DNA from: a virus
IMG/VR virus record: IMGVR_UViG_3300042349_000541
Span: 1 to 64,000 of that record
Reading direction: 5' to 3' (one strand)
Length of the DNA: 64,000 nt
The translations under genes were made by a program, and so were the position numbers. The notes under the pieces were generated by a model, which saw nothing but the letters and a program-made list of their open reading frames with translations, was not told the origin of the DNA and did not search any database. This document shows, one piece after another, positions 1 to 8,166 of the stretch. Position 1 is the stretch's first letter. Each line of letters begins with the position of its first letter.

Positions 1-1
1 A

Positions 2-373
2 GATAATCCGGGTTTATCTAAACCGGCCAGTAGCACAAAGGCACTCGTTGATTTGTATAACGAATCATCTATATTTCTAAATACATCGCAATTTTCTCCC
101 GTCCCGATGGCTTTAATTGAAGCTATGGCGTGCGGCTGTGCTGTTGTGTCGAGCAATACATGCATGATACCCGAAATCATTACGCATGAATTTAACGGAT
201 TTCTAGCTAGCACGCCCGACGAATTTAATAAATACTTAACGCTATTATATAATAATAAAGAATTGGCCGAACAAATCGGTGCTAATGCCCGAATGACAAT
301 TTTCGAACATTACAACCTTATTAATTTTTGCCGGTCGTGGGATTCAATTTTTAGAAAGACAATATTATCATGA
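2..373 (+). CDS. Glycosyltransferase family 4-like, C-terminal part (cut by window edge)
   Basis: The reading frame is open to the first bases of the window, so the gene begins upstream; the TTG at 53 is unlikely to be its start. The visible part is the C-terminal Rossmann domain of a GT-B glycosyltransferase. It has the typical run 'PMALIEAMACGCAVVSS' followed by a G-F turn, the nucleotide-sugar binding region of the GT4 (Glycos_transf_1) family. It would transfer a sugar from an activated donor; the acceptor is unknown. The stop overlaps the next start (ATGA), so it is translated as part of the sugar operon. The family call is fairly secure, the substrate unknown. Confidence 0.8.
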   Translation, partial: DNPGLSKPASSTKALVDLYNESSIFLNTSQFSPVPMALIEAMACGCAVVSSNTCMIPEIITHEFNGFLASTPDEFNKYLTLLYNNKELAEQIGANARMTIFEHYNLINFCRSWDSIFRKTILS

Positions 374-816
374 AGTTATTACTAACAAGAAACCGTAAAG
401 AAAGAATAAACGGATATGAAACCGTAAGTGCTCCGCTAGCTTTAGTCAGAAACGATATAAAAAATATAGATGACATATGCTGTGATGCTGAGGCTACCGA
501 TATTAAAGTTGATAATTTTTTATCTCTATATGATTATGACACAGTCAGAATGGTACTTCTAAAAATTTGCTCAAAACTAAGAATTGGTGGAGAGATAGTT
601 GTAACCGATCTAGACTTTGATTTAGTCGCTTATGCGTCCGGAAGAGGATTAATTGAAGAAAAAGTTTTAAATGAATTGCTTTTTACCGAAGGTGCTTTAT
701 CATCTTTCTTTGGGGCCGAATCCATAGTAGAAACACTAACTTCGGCGGGCATTCATATTACCGAAAGATACATAGAAAACAATAGAAATTTTGTAGTAAA
801 GGGAGTAAGATGCTAA
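370..816 (+). CDS. Small methyltransferase-like protein
   Basis: A 148-residue protein overlapping the preceding stop (ATGA). The middle of the chain (about residues 50-85) reads as the C-terminal half of a class I SAM-dependent methyltransferase: a helix 'VRMVLLKICSKLRIGGEIVV' followed by 'TDLD', as in the post-motif-II region of Methyltransf_11/FkbM-like proteins. The glycine-rich SAM loop (motif I) is absent, so it may be inactive or an unusual short form. Its place between glycosyltransferases suggests a role in sugar decoration. The fold is inferred from the pattern only. Confidence 0.45.
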   Translation: MKLLLTRNRKERINGYETVSAPLALVRNDIKNIDDICCDAEATDIKVDNFLSLYDYDTVRMVLLKICSKLRIGGEIVVTDLDFDLVAYASGRGLIEEKVLNELLFTEGALSSFFGAESIVETLTSAGIHITERYIENNRNFVVKGVRC

Positions 817-1553
817 AGTTTGAAGTTCACTGTAAAGATTGTGTTTTTGCTGGAGTAAAAGACGGCGTTCAAAATGAATGTCTGCTGGGAAAGACGGATA
901 GCATTGAAAATAAAGTATTAGAGGAAGGTTTCTATAAATTCGACAGACATTGCAATTCTTTCAGAGATGAGCAATGGCTTAAAAATGTAGATGGCTGTCC
1001 AAAGGAAAAAGTCGCACTAGAAACAAAGGCAAGGCTCGGTGTTTGTATTAACTTTATAGGAAGTTACGATAATGAACTGCTAAGAGAAACTGTAAAAAGT
1101 ATTAATAATGCACAATACTATATAATTATTAATGACAGGCCGGAACATAATAAAGATCTTTATGATATAGTCAAACAAGAAACTAATGTTCATCCGTCCA
1201 GAATTAATATAGTTCAAATTATCAATCAAAAACCTGAATATTATATAGATGAAGGCTTTAATGCGGGCGGTAGAAACGGTTACTTCTGCTATGTAAACTC
1301 CGGAACGTTTTTTCCTCCTAATTTTATAGATCAATTAAACAATGCAATAAATAATCAGATGAAGCCCGTGATGGTTTGTTATGACGGAAACTTTATACTG
1401 TTTCAATCTATGCTATTTAAATATCTAAACGGTAATAAAGCTAGAATGCTATCTGATGGATCTGTTGACAATAGAAATTTCTTGGAAAAAGCAGGTGACT
1501 TAAATTCGGAGAATAACTGCATTTTTGCTTGGGGAGAAATATTTAATGCATAA
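810..1553 (+). CDS. Glycosyltransferase-like protein with N-terminal cysteine cluster
   Basis: A 247-residue protein whose ATG has a good GGGAG Shine-Dalgarno and overlaps the previous gene by 7 bases. Cysteines near residues 8, 11, 23 and 48 could bind a metal. From about residue 75 the chain resembles GT-A glycosyltransferases ('GVCINFIGSYDNELLRETVKS', then a 'NAGGRNGYFCYVNSG' stretch that can be aligned with the nucleotide-binding part). A classical DxD motif is not obvious. Function is inferred from the neighbouring glycosyltransferase genes and this weak resemblance. Confidence 0.45.
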   Translation: MLKFEVHCKDCVFAGVKDGVQNECLLGKTDSIENKVLEEGFYKFDRHCNSFRDEQWLKNVDGCPKEKVALETKARLGVCINFIGSYDNELLRETVKSINNAQYYIIINDRPEHNKDLYDIVKQETNVHPSRINIVQIINQKPEYYIDEGFNAGGRNGYFCYVNSGTFFPPNFIDQLNNAINNQMKPVMVCYDGNFILFQSMLFKYLNGNKARMLSDGSVDNRNFLEKAGDLNSENNCIFAWGEIFNA

Positions 1554-2307
1554 AGTAACGACTGTTATAGCCAACTTTAACTATGGAGACAGGTTAATTG
1601 CATGTTTAGATAGTGCTTTTAATTGTGATACTACGGGCCTTGTGCATAAAATAGTTTTAGTAGACGATGGTTCAACGGATAACTCAGTTGATCGTGTGAA
1701 ACAAGCCTTCGGGCACAAATTTAAAACTGTTTATACTAAAGGTTATTTAACTATACATACTTCGGATAATTTTGATTTTATAGTTAGTCCTAACATGGGT
1801 GCTTCCGCAGCTAGAAATACAGCAATTAAACATAGCTGGAACAATACTGAATTCTTTCACATTTTAGATTCTGACGACAAAATGACTGATAGTAAAATCG
1901 TGAAAATGCTTGAAAAAATGGAGCATCCGGAAGTAGGTGTTGTCTATGCAGATTACATCATAAAGCGTCCTCTATATTCAAAAATAGAGTTTAAATATCC
2001 TTACGATCAAAACCATTTAAAGCATGAGTGTATAGTCCACAGTGGATCTCTAATTAGAAAGCATTATTTAAATTTAGTTAAATTTTCCAATGGGGATATT
2101 TATGACATAAATTTACACGGACCCGCTAGCACTACTTTTATAGGATGCACTGAGGATTATGATCTGTGGCTTAGATTGTCAAATGTATGTGTTATGGTTC
2201 ATATTCCAGAAACACTAAGTATCGTAAGTGAGCACGGTAATAATCAGTCAATGAAAATGAGTAATGAAATTTATAAAAAAAACATGGAGTACATACAAAC
2301 AAGATGA
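1546..2307 (+). CDS. Glycosyltransferase family 2
   Basis: A GT-A fold glycosyltransferase. It begins with the family signature 'TVIANFNYGDRL', carries 'LVDDGSTDNS' near residue 40 (nucleotide contact) and 'ILDSDDK' near residue 110 (DxD-type metal site), and has a later 'EDYDLWLRL' catalytic-region motif. I chose ATG 1546, which has GGGGAG nine bases upstream, over an in-frame TTG at 1525. The start overlaps the end of the previous gene and the stop overlaps the next ATG. It probably transfers a sugar to a phage-specified glycan; donor and acceptor are unknown. Confidence 0.85.
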   Translation: MHKVTTVIANFNYGDRLIACLDSAFNCDTTGLVHKIVLVDDGSTDNSVDRVKQAFGHKFKTVYTKGYLTIHTSDNFDFIVSPNMGASAARNTAIKHSWNNTEFFHILDSDDKMTDSKIVKMLEKMEHPEVGVVYADYIIKRPLYSKIEFKYPYDQNHLKHECIVHSGSLIRKHYLNLVKFSNGDIYDINLHGPASTTFIGCTEDYDLWLRLSNVCVMVHIPETLSIVSEHGNNQSMKMSNEIYKKNMEYIQTR

Positions 2308-2972
2308 CCACAAACTTTTTATCGCTAGCGGCTAGTATAGGCAAAAGAATAAAATCTAAAGAGCCTAGAGCAGCACTTTCTATTCGCGGAGTCCCAGTTG
2401 TATTGCGACAGTATTTTACAATTAGAAATAACTTTATAAAAGATGAAGATTTCACTTTTACTGTAATAGCCGGATATAAGCCCGGAAAAATTAAACGTGT
2501 CATAAAAGGATACGAGGGTATCAAAATATTGATTAATGAAAATCACGCCAGTACAAATCAAGCCGAAAGCATTAGAATTTACTTGAAAGATAACAAAGTG
2601 GATAACTTGATTATTTTTCATGGAGACTTGCTTTTTATTGATGCCCCAATGCCTAAAGAGGAATCTACATGCTTCTACGATGGATCATACGATTTTAGGC
2701 AGGATGAAGTGGGGGTCAACATACAAGATGGATATGTAAACAACTTATCATATGGATTAGAAACAAAGTGGTCCCAAATGCTTTATTTAACAGGCAAGGA
2801 GCTTGATTTATTATATTCAATATGCGAAGCACCAAACTTTAAAAGTTATTTCATGACATTTGAATTAATTAACCAAATCATCGCTTTGGGCGGAAAATTT
2901 AAAGCGGTGCCTCATATTGGCACTATAAACGAAATAGATTCGCTTGAAGATATTAATAACCTAGAGGGCTAA
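2304..2972 (+). CDS. Nucleotidyltransferase-like protein (sugar-phosphate NTP-transferase fold)
   Basis: The start of the 222-residue chain, 'SLAASIGKRIKS...ALSIRGVPVVLRQ', is a degenerate version of the NTP-transferase signature (LAAGxGxRL...PKAL). A later 'ASTNQAESIRIYLK' segment and 'LIIFHGDLLF' match the strand that carries the metal-binding Asp in sugar-1-phosphate nucleotidylyltransferases. Both glycines of the classic loop are altered, so activity is uncertain. ATGA-type overlaps join it to both neighbours. A role in making an activated sugar for the adjacent glycosyltransferases is inferred. Confidence 0.6.
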   Translation: MTTNFLSLAASIGKRIKSKEPRAALSIRGVPVVLRQYFTIRNNFIKDEDFTFTVIAGYKPGKIKRVIKGYEGIKILINENHASTNQAESIRIYLKDNKVDNLIIFHGDLLFIDAPMPKEESTCFYDGSYDFRQDEVGVNIQDGYVNNLSYGLETKWSQMLYLTGKELDLLYSICEAPNFKSYFMTFELINQIIALGGKFKAVPHIGTINEIDSLEDINNLEG

Positions 2973-3992
2973 ATGAGAATACTTATAAGTAATGATGGAA
3001 TGCACGCCCACTTTTTTGAACGAATGGCATGGGCTAACGCATTTAAAGCTTCCGGAATTGAGTGTGTTGTTTATAACTGTAAAACACTTAGGGCATTTGA
3101 TGTATTCGATAAATTTCAGCCAGATATTTTTATTGGGCAGTTGTACAATCTAGACCGGGCTACAATTAAGTGCATATCCGAAAGACCGCACTTAAAAGTA
3201 GCTTTACGCGCAGGTGAATATAGAAATGAAAAAATGCCACCGGAGATATTACAAACAACTGATGCGGATTTAAAAAATCTGAATGAATTGATTGAAAATC
3301 ATGGACTTCCAAGTTTTATATATACTCACTATTTTCAACAAGACATTGAAGATACACACCATTTGTTTAAGGATAAATTCGGAATAAAGCTTACGGGCGT
3401 TCCTATGTCGGGAGACATTCTGGCGTATGGCAATGCCGAGTTCAAAGACTATCTACAGTGCGATATAGGATTCGTCGGGGGTTATTGGCCATACAAGGGT
3501 AGAATCATAGATCAATACTTAACTAGAATACTTAATGATTTTAGATTTCACGTTAAGATTTTTGGTAATCAATTGTGGCCGCATGTTAATCAGTATTGCG
3601 GAGTTCTTAATGACGAAGATGTAAAAAACCTATTTGTTTCAGCTAAGATATGCCCGAATTTAAGTGAGCCTCACTCACACACCTATGGCATCGATGTTAA
3701 TGAAAGAGCCTTTAAGGTTCTAGCTGCGGGCGGATTTTGTATTATGGATAATGTAAAGCGTGCTAAGGAAATATTCAAAGATGGTGTTGTATTCGTAGAT
3801 AGCAATGCAGGATTTGAAGAAGCTGTTGAATACTTCGTCATGGAGTCTAACACTGAACAAAGAATGGAAATAGCTAGGAAGGGTCATGAAATTGTTATGA
3901 AAGAGCATACAAACTTTCATCGGGCCAGTACAATACTGGAAAATTTTGGCGAACACTCACATGCCGATAATATATTAAAGGGTTTACAATGA
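2973..3992 (+). CDS. CgeB-like glycosyltransferase (GT-B)
   Basis: A 339-residue protein with the two-domain layout of CgeB/Glyco_trans_1_2 proteins. The N-terminal part 'MRILISNDGMHAHFFERMAWANAF' is a Rossmann start. The C-terminal half has 'IGFVGGYWPYKGRIIDQYL', 'ICPNLSEPHSHTYGIDVNERAFKVLAAGGFCIMDN' (split here only by its length) and a terminal helix, the region that binds the sugar nucleotide in this family. It starts one base after the previous stop and ends in an ATGA overlap. The family call is good, the substrate unknown. Confidence 0.75.
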   Translation: MRILISNDGMHAHFFERMAWANAFKASGIECVVYNCKTLRAFDVFDKFQPDIFIGQLYNLDRATIKCISERPHLKVALRAGEYRNEKMPPEILQTTDADLKNLNELIENHGLPSFIYTHYFQQDIEDTHHLFKDKFGIKLTGVPMSGDILAYGNAEFKDYLQCDIGFVGGYWPYKGRIIDQYLTRILNDFRFHVKIFGNQLWPHVNQYCGVLNDEDVKNLFVSAKICPNLSEPHSHTYGIDVNERAFKVLAAGGFCIMDNVKRAKEIFKDGVVFVDSNAGFEEAVEYFVMESNTEQRMEIARKGHEIVMKEHTNFHRASTILENFGEHSHADNILKGLQ

Positions 3993-4465
3993 AAATAGCA
4001 TCAGTTGTAGAAAATCTTTCTCTTAACCAGAGTAATTTTTTCATGACTAAAACATTTAACAGGCTGGGTGAACACGGAATAGAGCCATTTTGTTTTTACG
4101 GAGATCTTACGGCCACCGGAATAAAACCTAATTTTGCCACTATGAATGTTTATTATTTAAATAACTTTTATAACGGAATCATTATATGTAATACTATTAA
4201 TACTCTAAAGATATTAAAAACTATTAATACTAATGCCCGTAAAATGTTTTACGTTTGGGACTTAGAATGGCTAAGGCTAAATAAGTCGGGAGTTCTCAAT
4301 TACAAAGAAACTGTAGATATTTTGTGTAATCATAATATAGAGTTAATAGCTAGATCTGAAAATCATGCAAGTGCTATTAAGAACTATTGTAACCGAAAGG
4401 TTGATTATATTATCAGTGATTGGAATATAGATGAAATAAGAGGACTTTATGACAGAAGACGTTAA
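3989..4465 (+). CDS. Unknown, glycosyltransferase-operon protein
   Basis: A 158-residue protein beginning 'MKIASVVENLSLNQSNFFMTKTFNRL', which resembles the N-terminal Rossmann half of a GT-B enzyme, with no C-terminal donor-binding domain. Later it has 'FYVWDLEWLR' and 'ELIARSENHASAIKNYCNR', and it ends in basic residues. It could be a stand-alone small protein or a truncated glycosyltransferase. The next gene, an endonuclease-type protein, starts inside its last codons, which would fit truncation by an inserted gene. Not otherwise recognised. Confidence 0.5.
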   Translation: MKIASVVENLSLNQSNFFMTKTFNRLGEHGIEPFCFYGDLTATGIKPNFATMNVYYLNNFYNGIIICNTINTLKILKTINTNARKMFYVWDLEWLRLNKSGVLNYKETVDILCNHNIELIARSENHASAIKNYCNRKVDYIISDWNIDEIRGLYDRRR

Positions 4466-5231
4466 TTTTAGAATGAAGGAAGACTATGAAACTGGTTTAA
4501 GTATGGGTGAAATAGCAAAAAAGTATAAGCGAAGCCAAACTACAGTTCATAGAATATTTAAAAAAATGGGTGTTCACATTAGAAGTGCATCAGAGGCTCA
4601 AAAATTAGCCCTAGCAACTGGCCGTTCTAAGAACCCGACAGCAGGAGTTGGTCATAGTGTAGAGGCCAAGGTTGCCATGAGCGACAAAGCGGCTAATAGG
4701 TGGGCTAGAATGACTGATGCGGACAGAGACAAATTCAAAGCTGCCGCAAAGGAGCGTTGGTCTAAATTAAGCGATTTCGATAAAAAAGAAATGCTTAGAC
4801 TTGCCGGTGTTGCCTTACGAAGAGTTGCTACAGAAGGCTCTGAAATAGAACAGTATTTAGAAGGAGCTTTGATTAAAGAAGGTTTTGTTGTACTGAAACA
4901 CGTAAAGAATTTTATGGGTGGAGAATACGAAATCGACCTTCTTTTAAAGGATGAAGGTATTGCTATAGAACTAGACGGGCCGCATCACTTTCTACCTATC
5001 TTCGGAGAAGAAAGACTAGAAAAAACAATGCGTTTCGATGCGGCAAAAAACGGTAGTCTTATAGGAATGGGATTAACAATTGTACGTGTTAAATGTATGT
5101 ATAAAAATTTAACAGAAAAAATGAAAAGAGATACGTTATCTCTTATAGTGGAAAGCGTAAGGAAAATTCGTGCTGGCGAAGTTACCAGTAAACTTGTAGA
5201 GGTTGAATTAAGCAATGGGAAAGAAGATTGA
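4449..5231 (+). CDS. Helix-turn-helix protein with VSR/DUF559-like endonuclease domain
   Basis: Residues 1-45 form a resolvase-type helix-turn-helix ('GLSMGEIAKKYKRSQTTVHRIFKKMG'). A basic, helical middle follows. Residues about 130-245 look like a PD-(D/E)XK fold: 'GEYEIDLLLKDEGIAIELDGPHHF' carries the acidic pair expected at the active site, and 'GLTIVRVKC' matches the following strand of VSR/DUF559 enzymes. This combination is typical of phage free-standing homing endonucleases. It overlaps both neighbours. Nuclease activity and homing are inferred from family knowledge. Confidence 0.65.
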   Translation: MTEDVNFRMKEDYETGLSMGEIAKKYKRSQTTVHRIFKKMGVHIRSASEAQKLALATGRSKNPTAGVGHSVEAKVAMSDKAANRWARMTDADRDKFKAAAKERWSKLSDFDKKEMLRLAGVALRRVATEGSEIEQYLEGALIKEGFVVLKHVKNFMGGEYEIDLLLKDEGIAIELDGPHHFLPIFGEERLEKTMRFDAAKNGSLIGMGLTIVRVKCMYKNLTEKMKRDTLSLIVESVRKIRAGEVTSKLVEVELSNGKED

Positions 5232-5946
5232 AGCTGTTGTAGGAAATGATGTTATCGCTAGCGAAACTCCCGAGTATGGTTCGGAGGGGTGGGATTCATA
5301 CGTAATGTCATTATTTAAACCTGAGGAATTAATTGATGGTAAACCGCGATGCGTAGGGCTTAGGCGTGTTGGACGTACAGTGCTTGGAGACCCCGTTTTT
5401 ACCGGGCCTATTCATGTGTCTCCCGCTACCGATAATGATGGTCCGGGGCGAGCCACGGTTGTATACCAGATGGTGTTTAAGTTTGCTGATGGACAGCGTA
5501 CATTCGGTGATGTTGCTGACGTTTGGCACGGTAATACCGACGACATGTTTGCGGCTCACCCTGTAGCTTGTGCGTCCACCAAGGCAGAAGCTCGTTGTTG
5601 GCGTAAGGCTTTATTAATCAGTGCTGTTTCAGCAGAAGAATTAACAGTTAAAGATACTGCTGCTATCGTTCAAAGCCTAGTATCCAAGTCTGTTAAAGTC
5701 GGTGCCGTAACAAACGGGGAAATTAATGATTCAGACAAAATGAGTGATCAGCAGCGTAATCTGATCAGTATTAAGTGCAAACAGCTTAATGTTGATCCTA
5801 GAAAGCTTGCTGGTTGTGATAAGCCCGAAAAATGGACTAAGAAGTTTGCTTCTTCGTTAATCACCAAGATCAACGAGGTTCAGCAAGCAGGACTTCCCGA
5901 GGAAGTGTCTGGGTTTAGTTATAACCCCAACTGGTTCAGTCTATAG
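5215..5946 (+). CDS. Recombination protein, single-strand annealing (ERF/Rad52-like) type
   Basis: A 243-residue protein. The central segment, 'YQMVFKFADGQRTFGDVADVW' (interrupted in my reading by one residue) followed by 'HPVACASTKAEARCWRKALLI', follows the pattern of phage annealing proteins, in which an A-x-T-x-A-x-x-R-A-x-R-x-A-L helix is conserved. The C-terminal 'SDQQRNLISIKCKQLNVDP' helix is the usual tail of this group. It would promote annealing of phage DNA during replication or repair. It ends convergently with the metallopeptidase gene, overlapping by 11 bases with no terminator between them. The exact family is not certain. Confidence 0.55.
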   Translation: MGKKIEAVVGNDVIASETPEYGSEGWDSYVMSLFKPEELIDGKPRCVGLRRVGRTVLGDPVFTGPIHVSPATDNDGPGRATVVYQMVFKFADGQRTFGDVADVWHGNTDDMFAAHPVACASTKAEARCWRKALLISAVSAEELTVKDTAAIVQSLVSKSVKVGAVTNGEINDSDKMSDQQRNLISIKCKQLNVDPRKLAGCDKPEKWTKKFASSLITKINEVQQAGLPEEVSGFSYNPNWFSL

Positions 5947-6793
5947 AAAGAAAAAAACTATCAAAGTGTTCTTTCATGAATGCTCTGATATTTTCTGCGT
6001 CCGGGGACGTTTTTAAATTCGTTAGTATTTCTTCCTGATTTTTGTAAGGATAGATATTTCTTCCGGCTTTAAAAATGCTCTCGGACTTTTTCATTGTGTC
6101 ATACATAAAATCTTGAAACTCTTGATTGTTCCAATACTCAGGATCTAAGTCTTTAATCGCCATACATGTAGCTACTGAGTAAACCGCGAATTCTATCGGG
6201 CCTACCATCGGATCTAACGAATCAACCCTCTGCCCGTTTTTATGATCATCCAGAGCTACTATAGAGCCGTTTATATATGATACGAATTCATCTATGATGT
6301 ATAACGGATATTCTGCCCATGATTTATTTCTCCCGAAATAAGTGTTGAACCTACTAAACCTTAAGGATGCAGGAATATATCTCTCGATTTCTTTTCTTAG
6401 GAATTTTGGTTGTTCGATATGAAAAGATTTGTCAGGAAATATATAAAATGCCCCCGGAAAAGTTTTTACCCTGCGGCTTAAAACATCATCGTTTCTTAAT
6501 TGTGAATGTATAAAATGAGTGCTTTCATGAGCATTTGTCATTCTTTGATTATCTAGCTGTGGAGTTCTACATCTAGATATAATTTGCCCGTAAGCATCTT
6601 TCATATCAAAATTATTTACCACCGGGACATTTCTGGTTGTAAAAAAGCGTTTGCGGGCCGGAAAAGGTTTCGGTTCAGGTTTTATGACTACTTCTTTTTT
6701 TTCTTCCACACTGGTTTTATCCTCGGGATCTTGTGGATTATAAAATGCAAAAAATAGCAAGCCTATGATAATTAGTATTTTTATAATATTCAT
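5936..6793 (-). CDS. Membrane-anchored zincin-like metallopeptidase
   Basis: The 285-residue chain starts with a hydrophobic anchor or signal segment (residues 3-19, 'IIKILIIIGLLFFAF') followed by a Lys/Pro/Glu-rich linker. Residues 89-93 are HESTH, an exact HExxH zinc-protease motif, and an acidic 'DEFVSYINGS' helix about 75 residues later could supply the third ligand as in gluzincins. It could act on the host envelope at entry or exit. There is no Shine-Dalgarno, and the ATG lies seven bases after the T-run of a strong terminator, so its expression is puzzling. It is the last gene of the minus-strand block. Confidence 0.6.
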   Translation of the reverse strand: MNIIKILIIIGLLFFAFYNPQDPEDKTSVEEKKEVVIKPEPKPFPARKRFFTTRNVPVVNNFDMKDAYGQIISRCRTPQLDNQRMTNAHESTHFIHSQLRNDDVLSRRVKTFPGAFYIFPDKSFHIEQPKFLRKEIERYIPASLRFSRFNTYFGRNKSWAEYPLYIIDEFVSYINGSIVALDDHKNGQRVDSLDPMVGPIEFAVYSVATCMAIKDLDPEYWNNQEFQDFMYDTMKKSESIFKAGRNIYPYKNQEEILTNLKTSPDAENIRAFMKEHFDSFFLSID

Positions 6794-6800
6794 GATAATA

Positions 6801-6824
6801 AAAAAACCCCTTCAAATGAAGGGG
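6801..6824 (-). terminator. Intrinsic terminator after the 302-residue structural gene
   Basis: On the minus strand, CCCCTTC and GAAGGGG pair around a four-base loop and are followed by at least six T. It lies 27 bases after the stop of the gene to the right. Confidence 0.85.
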
Positions 6825-6851
6825 TCGATAAAAACTTAGAATAAAAATATC

Positions 6852-7760
6852 TTAGAGGTATTCGCAGCTAAATTGTAGTGCATAATTACTCTTACTTCCT
6901 ACTGTTAATGGAGTCGCTGAAATTGCTACTCTCCAAGTATGTCTTGTGTCTACACCAGTTCCGCCGAAAGTTCTGGTTGTTGAGTTAGCCCCAATGTTTG
7001 CTAAATTAGGACTTGATGTATTATAGTATTGTAGCCACTTAGGTTTATACGCTGTATCATAAGTTCCGTCTAAGAATCTTTGTCCAGATCCGGGATTATC
7101 TAACAAGGGAACAACAATTCCACTTCCACCAACAGTATCGTCGTCACCAGTTAAAGCACCCAGACGAGAATCGCCATTGAGTTTGGCATCTGCGGTTGAT
7201 CCATTGCGGAACACAATACCGCTACTATTCTGCCATGTGAATTGAGCACACTGATTAGAAGGCCAAGCCTCGCCCCACCAAACATGATCACCAGAACCGA
7301 TTGGGTTTCCTCCGATTCCATCACCGGATGTATTTGCACTTCCGGGACCAGCTACCCAAGTAGCATATGCCTGACCGTTAAAATTAACTAATTCAGCAAC
7401 TTTAGTGTTAACGCCCGAGGCGGGATTGTTAATACTGACTCTATCGTATATTCTTAGTTGGGCATTTTGAACGTTTACTGGCGTACTGTGAGTAAAATTT
7501 ATATCAAGAGTTCTGTGATGGCTATTTAGCCTAGACAAAGGAATGCCGGAAGTGTCTGTGTCTGGTATACCAGAAGCGGCTGCGGTAAACTTAAAGTTAT
7601 AAGCATTTCCCCCGTTTATGGTTCCGTCAGCATTAGTGATAAATGTTTTATCTTGATAAGCACCTATTTGTACTGAGCTTCCGAAAGAAGACCCGTAAAA
7701 ACCAAGTCCAGACCCGTTTAGGTTAGGTGTGTTGTATGTTCCAAAAGAAATTTCTGCCAT
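6852..7760 (-). CDS. Putative virion structural protein (302 aa)
   Basis: Rich in Gly, Ser, Thr and Asn with short repeating beta-strand patterns and no hydrophobic segment, as in phage surface or tail proteins. It starts 'MAEISFGTYNTPNLNGSGLGF' and contains 'THSTPVNVQNAQLRIYDRVS', a jelly-roll-like strand pattern. AGAGGA lies just upstream of the ATG. It has a 52-base gap to the upstream gene and its own terminator downstream, so it may be a separately measured, abundant protein. Not recognised. Confidence 0.6.
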   Translation of the reverse strand: MAEISFGTYNTPNLNGSGLGFYGSSFGSSVQIGAYQDKTFITNADGTINGGNAYNFKFTAAASGIPDTDTSGIPLSRLNSHHRTLDINFTHSTPVNVQNAQLRIYDRVSINNPASGVNTKVAELVNFNGQAYATWVAGPGSANTSGDGIGGNPIGSGDHVWWGEAWPSNQCAQFTWQNSSGIVFRNGSTADAKLNGDSRLGALTGDDDTVGGSGIVVPLLDNPGSGQRFLDGTYDTAYKPKWLQYYNTSSPNLANIGANSTTRTFGGTGVDTRHTWRVAISATPLTVGSKSNYALQFSCEYL

Positions 7761-7812
7761 TTAATCCTCTTATTTATTGAAAAATGTTGTTAACAATTAT
7801 AAATACACAATT

Positions 7813-8166
7813 TTACTTATTACAGTTGCAGTCGCCCCCGGAGTTAACTGCTGACCATTTTTTTAACGGGCAAGATTCTCCAGCCCAGCTAGTTTTAATT
7901 TTTAAGAAGCATCCACACTCATTACATCGGGGATTATTTGGATCGTTAGAATTATATCTATCGCAAGATCTACATATTTCCAGACGTTTCGCCTGATCGT
8001 TATCGTTAGTCTGAGGCATTCCGCCAGCCATATGTTTTACTATAGAAGTAGAAAAATTCACAGCCTGAGTAAGAAAACCGGGTATTTCCTGCTTGGGTAA
8101 AGAGTCTTTTTTAGGAAAACTTTCGGGCTGATTAGGATAAGAAAAAACGAAAGGTTCATTATGCAT
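7813..8166 (-). CDS. Small cysteine-rich zinc-ribbon protein
   Basis: 117 residues. The first half is Pro-rich and the second half holds a CxxC...CxxCxC...C pattern ('CRSCDRYN', 'RCNECGCFLKIKTSW', 'ESCPLKKW') with a terminal GGDCNCNK. This zinc-ribbon arrangement is common in small phage proteins encoded near tail genes; a structural or scaffolding role is likely but unproven. The ATG overlaps the last codons of the upstream gene by 8 bases. Confidence 0.65.
   Translation of the reverse strand: MHNEPFVFSYPNQPESFPKKDSLPKQEIPGFLTQAVNFSTSIVKHMAGGMPQTNDNDQAKRLEICRSCDRYNSNDPNNPRCNECGCFLKIKTSWAGESCPLKKWSAVNSGGDCNCNK

Noticed and set aside
7784-7996. Plus-strand 70-residue frame
   Set aside because: Antisense to the zinc-ribbon gene; no ribosome site or promoter.
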